DNA of 10,239 nucleotides from an uncultured Clostridia bacterium (GTDB lineage: Bacteria; Bacillota; Clostridia; Oscillospirales; Acutalibacteraceae): assembly GCA_947165115.1 (NCBI GenBank), contig CAMUZD010000031.1, positions 1 through 10,239 on the forward strand, written 5' to 3'. The notes under the pieces were generated by a model. That model searched no databases. It was not told the origin of the DNA and saw nothing but the letters and a program-made list of their open reading frames with translations. A program made the translations under genes and the position numbers. The stretch's first letter is position 1; each line of letters starts with the position of its first letter. This document shows, one piece after another, positions 6,527-10,239 of this stretch.

Positions 6527-8437
6527 ATGAAAAAGGTTTTTGCTTTACTGACTGTCGTATCCATTTTACTTTGCGGCCTGCATATTGTCGCGTATTCCGC
6601 CGCCGAAGGATACACCGATCTTCCTGTCATTATAGTCGCCGGCTACGGTGGCCCTCAGCTCGCCGAGATTGATGAGCAGGGGAATGAGGAGGTCGTCTGG
6701 TATCCCGATTTCGGCGAGATACCCGGAATTCTCCTGAGCAGAATTGCCGAGGTCGGTGCGGGTCTTGGTGCTGCCGTGCTGGGCAGCCCGGATTATCTCG
6801 CAAAGGTTGTCGGCGAAGAGGCGATAGCTTTTCTTGAGAAGGTAAAATGCAATGACGACGGCAGCAGCACATATAATCTCAAGCCCACAATCGTCACTGC
6901 ACACGAATCAAATTATCAGGTGCTCTTTGATAAATACGGCGATGGTACATATCAGCATGAACCCGATATTACCGCCGGCATGATGGAATATATCTCTCGC
7001 TCGCAACTTTACAGTTTCTATTGCGACTGGAGACAAGGCGCTGTTGACTGCGCAACGCGGCTCGATGAATTCATTCAGGAAGTCAAGGAAGACAGCGGCA
7101 AGGATAAAGTCAATATCTTTTGCCTGAGTCACGGCGGCCAGGTTACTGCGACCTATCTCACTCTTTTCGGCTATAAGCAGGATGTGAAAAACGCCTGCCT
7201 GACTGTTCCCGCAGCGGGCGGAGCAGGCATGGCTTATGATATTCTTACTCAGCAGATAAAGTTCGATGAGAATAATCTTCTCAGATTCATCGAGCACGGC
7301 ACAATGGCTGAGGATGATTATCACTGGCTCGTCGAGGCGACAAGGTTTGGATTCCTCGATGATGTTCTGAATGCGCTCGTGCCCTATCTCTGCGAGGTTG
7401 CGGGTCACTGGGGCAGCATCTGGGATTTCTGCCCGACCGAAGCCTATGAGCAGATGAAGGCAAGATGGCTCGACCCGGTAAAGAATGCTGAAATCATACG
7501 CAAGAGCGACTATATGCATTATGAGGTCATGCCGAAATTCTATACCGAGCTTGCGAGATGCAACGAGGAATACGGCATGAACGTCTCGATAATAGCGGGC
7601 ACGGATATCAATATGACATCCGGTTGGCAGGCTCAGGGGGACGGCATAATTCCGACAAAATCCTCGACCGGCGCGAAATGCACCGATGTCGGCGAGAGAT
7701 TCCCCGACGGCTATGTCCAGAAGAATCCCTGCGACGGTCACTATAAACTTTCGCCCGAAATGACCATAGATGCCTCAACCGGCTATATGCCCGATAATAC
7801 CTGGTATGTTTCAGGGCTCTTCCACGGAATGACCTACTGGGATTCCTATACCAGAGAACTGCTCCTGACACTTACTCTGACCGATAAGATAAAGGATGTC
7901 TATTCGGATGAGAGATTCCCGCAGTTCCATGCTTCATCCAATCCTTCAAACGCCGTTTGGGCAGCCTTTGACAAGAGCGTCGAGGGCTACTTATCAGGCG
8001 AGGATACCTGCATTATTCTTAAAAATGTCTCCTGGCAGGACAGACCGTTGCTGATAAAGAGCGTGGTCTGCGACTGTGATGATATTTATTTCACTCTCAA
8101 GCCTTTTACACGGATAGAGGCGGGCGAAACCATTGAGATTCCGATTAAAGGCACCGTGCCGGCAAAATCAAACTGCCGCGTCAATATCACCGTGAGCTAC
8201 ACCTCGCCCGATTCTGTCACTCCTCTGGGCGAGAGAACTCAGGCCTTCACGCTTCTTAACGGCGAAATTCCCGCTACTGACGGCGAAATCATTAAAGACG
8301 AAATAAAAACTCCGTTTGATAATTCAATATTCGGCTTTATGTCGGGTATTCTCAAGACCCTCAGGGTTTATAATCTCGTGAGTATGTTATATACGGCGGT
8401 TTACGGTATATTCAATTCTTTGATCAAGGGGTGGTAA
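6527..8437 (+). CDS. Secreted LCAT-like alpha/beta hydrolase with C-terminal beta domain and hydrophobic tail
   Basis: A 636-residue exported protein. Residues 1-26 are a signal peptide: MKK, a hydrophobic core to about A22, then AYSAA, with cleavage near 24-26. There is no lipobox, because leucine rather than G/A/S precedes C16. The hydrolase domain (about 30-455) begins with DLPVIIVAGYGG, carries CDWR (166-169) resembling the YDWR motif of lecithin:cholesterol acyltransferase and PDAT relatives, and has a nucleophile elbow CLSHGG with S201. The likely acid is D372 in GDGIIP and the likely base H433 in GLFHGMTYWD. The first elbow position is Cys instead of the usual Gly. Residues about 490-580 look like an Ig-like beta sandwich. 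Residues 596-636 are hydrophobic or amphipathic and end in KGW; there is no LPXTG. The expected activity is lipase, phospholipase or acyltransferase outside the cell, but the substrate is unknown. galT follows after 1 bp. Confidence 0.8.
   Translation: MKKVFALLTVVSILLCGLHIVAYSAAEGYTDLPVIIVAGYGGPQLAEIDEQGNEEVVWYPDFGEIPGILLSRIAEVGAGLGAAVLGSPDYLAKVVGEEAIAFLEKVKCNDDGSSTYNLKPTIVTAHESNYQVLFDKYGDGTYQHEPDITAGMMEYISRSQLYSFYCDWRQGAVDCATRLDEFIQEVKEDSGKDKVNIFCLSHGGQVTATYLTLFGYKQDVKNACLTVPAAGGAGMAYDILTQQIKFDENNLLRFIEHGTMAEDDYHWLVEATRFGFLDDVLNALVPYLCEVAGHWGSIWDFCPTEAYEQMKARWLDPVKNAEIIRKSDYMHYEVMPKFYTELARCNEEYGMNVSIIAGTDINMTSGWQAQGDGIIPTKSSTGAKCTDVGERFPDGYVQKNPCDGHYKLSPEMTIDASTGYMPDNTWYVSGLFHGMTYWDSYTRELLLTLTLTDKIKDVYSDERFPQFHASSNPSNAVWAAFDKSVEGYLSGEDTCIILKNVSWQDRPLLIKSVVCDCDDIYFTLKPFTRIEAGETIEIPIKGTVPAKSNCRVNITVSYTSPDSVTPLGERTQAFTLLNGEIPATDGEIIKDEIKTPFDNSIFGFMSGILKTLRVYNLVSMLYTAVYGIFNSLIKGW
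8426..8434 (+). promoter_or_regulatory. Ribosome binding site of galT inside the upstream gene
   Basis: AAGGGGTGG forms the last codons of the secreted hydrolase (the terminal KGW) and is followed by its TAA stop and then the galT ATG at 8439. The signal lies wholly within upstream coding sequence, which points to co-transcription and probable translational coupling. Confidence 0.75.
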
Positions 8438-8438
8438 T

Positions 8439-9923
8439 ATGACAGTCAATCAGGCTCTGACAGCCCTCGTCAATTACGCGGAAAAAGAAAATCTTATCGG
8501 AAAAGAAGACAGAATATATGCCCTCAATTCCGTTCTCGGTGCGCTCTCGCTCGACAGTTACGAGCCGGAGGAATGCGGCGAGCCCTCGCTTGAGGAGATT
8601 CTCGCCTGCCTGCTCGACGATGCCTGCGCGAGGGGAATCTGTGAGGATTCCGTCGTTTTCAGGGATCTGCTCGATACAAAGATTATGGGCGCTCTGACTC
8701 CGCGCCCCTCTTATGTGATTGAAAAATTCAAAGAGGCTTATGCCGAAAGCCCCGAAAAGGCGACGGATTTCTATTATAATTTCAGCCGTAAGACCGATTA
8801 TATCAGGGAATACCGCATTAAAAACGATATGAAATGGGTTACCCCGACTGAATACGGCGATATAGATGTCACGATAAATCTCTCAAAGCCCGAGAAAGAC
8901 CCGAAGGCGATTGCCGCCGCGGGTAAGGCGAAGCAGAGCGGATACCCCAAATGCCAGCTCTGTATTGAAAACGAGGGATATTACGGCAGGGTCAATCACC
9001 CCGCCAGAGAGAATCACCGCATAATCCCCGTCACGATAAACAGCGAAAACTGGTTTATGCAGTATTCACCCTATGTTTACTATAATGAGCACTGTATCGT
9101 GCTCAACAGCGCCCATGTGCCGATGAAAATCGACCGCGGCGCGTTCAATAAACTCTTTGATTTTGTTAAATTCCTGCCCCATTATTTTGTCGGCTCAAAC
9201 GCTGATTTACCGATAGTCGGCGGCTCGATTCTCTCCCACGAGCATTTTCAGGGAGGCAACTACACCTTCGCGATGGCAAAGGCTCCCATAGAGAAAAGCG
9301 TTGAGTTTGAGGGCTATTCCGATATCGAGGCGGGCATAGTCAAGTGGCCGATGTCGGTCATCCGCCTCAGAGGCGATGATACCCTGAGAATTACGGAGCT
9401 CGCCGAAAAGATTCTGAATAAATGGCGCTCATACACCGATGAGGAGGCGTTCATCTTTGCCGAGACAGACGGTGTGCCGCATAATACAATAACTCCGATA
9501 GCGAGATTCGCGTGCGGAAAATATGAGCTCGACCTCGTTCTGCGCAATAATATCCAGACTGAGGAATATCCCGACGGATATTATCATCCCCATCCCGAAT
9601 ATCACCATATCAAGAAGGAGAATATCGGGCTTATCGAGGTTATGGGTCTCGCCGTTCTGCCCTCCCGCTTAAAGTCAGAGATGGCTCAGCTCAGAGAGGC
9701 AATGCTCGCAGGCAGGGATATTTCCGCCGATGAAACTCTTGCGAAACACGCGCAGTGGGCGGATATGATAAAGGCGAAATACGATATAAACGCGGAGAAT
9801 ATAACGGATATCCTCAAAAAGGAAATCGGCATTGTGTTCTCGGCAATCCTTGAGCAGTGCGGAGTCTTTTCAAGGAACGAAGCAGGCAGAGCTCAGTTTA
9901 TAAAATTCATTGAAAGTGTCTGA
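8439..9923 (+). CDS. galT: UDP-glucose--hexose-1-phosphate uridylyltransferase, class II
   Basis: GalT transfers UMP from UDP-glucose to galactose-1-phosphate, giving UDP-galactose and glucose-1-phosphate in the cytoplasmic Leloir pathway. The 494-residue length and sequence are those of the Firmicutes/bifidobacterial class II form rather than the shorter E. coli type. Seen: the N-terminal helical region with EDRIYALNSVLGAL (23-36), a conserved FYYNFSRKTDYIR stretch (111-123), the Cys pair C172/C175 in YPKCQLC, and the active-site motif SHEHFQGG (266-273). By analogy with E. coli HPH, H269 would carry the covalent uridylyl group. The YHHIKKENIGLIEVMGLAVLPSRL region typical of this class is also present. 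The frame is intact with no missing key residue. No galK or galE is visible in the window. In some gut bacteria class II GalT also serves galacto-/lacto-N-biose use, but nothing here shows that. Confidence 0.96.
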   Translation: MTVNQALTALVNYAEKENLIGKEDRIYALNSVLGALSLDSYEPEECGEPSLEEILACLLDDACARGICEDSVVFRDLLDTKIMGALTPRPSYVIEKFKEAYAESPEKATDFYYNFSRKTDYIREYRIKNDMKWVTPTEYGDIDVTINLSKPEKDPKAIAAAGKAKQSGYPKCQLCIENEGYYGRVNHPARENHRIIPVTINSENWFMQYSPYVYYNEHCIVLNSAHVPMKIDRGAFNKLFDFVKFLPHYFVGSNADLPIVGGSILSHEHFQGGNYTFAMAKAPIEKSVEFEGYSDIEAGIVKWPMSVIRLRGDDTLRITELAEKILNKWRSYTDEEAFIFAETDGVPHNTITPIARFACGKYELDLVLRNNIQTEEYPDGYYHPHPEYHHIKKENIGLIEVMGLAVLPSRLKSEMAQLREAMLAGRDISADETLAKHAQWADMIKAKYDINAENITDILKKEIGIVFSAILEQCGVFSRNEAGRAQFIKFIESV

Positions 9924-9928
9924 TTATT

Positions 9929-10239
9929 ATGCAGTATGTAGTCATTGATCTCGAATGGAATAACGCCTATTCCAAGAAGACCGCGGGATTCATAAATGAA
10001 ATAATCGAAATAGGAGCCGTCAAAGTCGATGAGAATTTTGATACGGTCGATTCCTTCTCCTGCATAGTCCGCTCCCAGATAGGCAGGAAACTCAGAGGCT
10101 CGGTCAAAAAGCTCACCAATCTCACAAATGACGATATTTCAACCGGCGTCCCGTTCACGAAGGCGTTCTCGCTTTTCAGGGACTGGCTGAGCGAGCAGGA
10201 GACCGTCATTATGAGCTGGGGAGACAGCGATATAAGGGC
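9929..10239 (+). CDS. DEDDh 3'-5' exonuclease (ERI-1/KapD-like), 3'-truncated by the window edge
   Basis: The frame is open from an ATG at 9929 to the window end, giving 103 codons plus two bases, so only the N-terminal half or so is visible. It begins MQYVVIDLEWN, exonuclease motif I of the DEDDh/DnaQ fold, with metal-binding D7 and E9. EIIEIGAVKV (24-33) is the next conserved strand, and WGDSDIR (97-103) matches the exonuclease II region in the ERI-1/KapD-like group, with D101 the likely metal ligand. The sequence ends there, so motif III with its His and Asp cannot be checked. The expected role is trimming RNA or DNA 3' ends in the cytoplasm. The start is 5 bp after the galT stop. I see no good ribosome binding site (only GAAAG at 9912-9916), so translation may depend on coupling to galT. 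No earlier in-frame start looks better. Confidence 0.85.
   Translation, partial: MQYVVIDLEWNNAYSKKTAGFINEIIEIGAVKVDENFDTVDSFSCIVRSQIGRKLRGSVKKLTNLTNDDISTGVPFTKAFSLFRDWLSEQETVIMSWGDSDIR

Noticed and set aside
6527..6604. Lipoprotein signal peptide in the secreted hydrolase
   Set aside because: The only Cys in the hydrophobic core (C16) is preceded by Leu rather than Gly, Ala or Ser, so there is no lipobox.
6908..7741. Long antisense open frame (277 codons) opposite the secreted hydrolase
   Set aside because: No recognisable domain and full overlap with a gene having a signal peptide and catalytic motifs; a codon-bias shadow is the simpler explanation.
1..10239. CRISPR array, tRNA, rRNA, insertion sequence or phage/defence genes
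   Set aside because: No repeated spacer-like units, no cloverleaf, no transposase or terminal repeats, and no nuclease/toxin module were seen; the coding density leaves almost no room for them.

Overview
The window is one uninterrupted run of eight protein-coding genes, all on the + strand and packed end to end. Junctions are a 4 bp overlap, then gaps of 0, 8, 75, 45, 1 and 5 bp. The first gene (prmA) has lost its 5' end and the last (a DEDDh exonuclease) its 3' end to the window edges. I see no RNA gene, insertion sequence, CRISPR array, long repeat or convincing intrinsic terminator. The moderate GC content, heavy use of AGA/AGG arginine codons, GAGGTG/GGGGTG-type Shine-Dalgarno sites and class II (Firmicutes-type) GalT suggest a gut or rumen Clostridia relative (Oscillospiraceae/Ruminococcaceae-like). 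That taxonomic call is an inference; no rRNA or marker gene is present to settle it.

Layout. 1-906: ribosomal protein L11 methyltransferase PrmA, 5'-truncated. 903-1577: a small QueG-like protein with two [4Fe-4S] motifs, overlapping prmA. 1578-4679: a cytoplasmic GH38 alpha-mannosidase with all expected zinc ligands and the nucleophile. 4688-5416: a small alpha/beta-hydrolase esterase. 5492-6481: an extended SDR of the 3-beta-HSD/dihydroflavonol-reductase type. 6527-8437: a secreted LCAT-like alpha/beta hydrolase with an extra C-terminal beta domain and hydrophobic tail. 8439-9923: class II galactose-1-phosphate uridylyltransferase. 9929-end: an ERI-1/KapD-like 3'-5' exonuclease, 3'-truncated.

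How they may work together. The middle of the window reads as carbohydrate and ester metabolism. GH38 would release mannose from imported alpha-mannosides, the adjacent esterase could remove acyl groups from such glycans, and GalT feeds galactose-1-phosphate into the Leloir pathway. The secreted hydrolase is the only clearly exported product and the least ordinary gene here; its substrate cannot be read from sequence. The flanking genes (prmA, Fe-S protein, exonuclease) look like housekeeping or accessory functions. Spacing suggests co-transcription, but the 75 bp and 45 bp gaps could hold separate promoters that I could not identify.

Most of the window is conventional. The items most worth following are the LCAT-like exported hydrolase with its unusual tail, its pairing with a 3-beta-HSD-like SDR, and the compact QueG-like protein. 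Two genes (5492 and 6527) also have an in-frame GTG inside their ribosome binding site that could mislead start calling.
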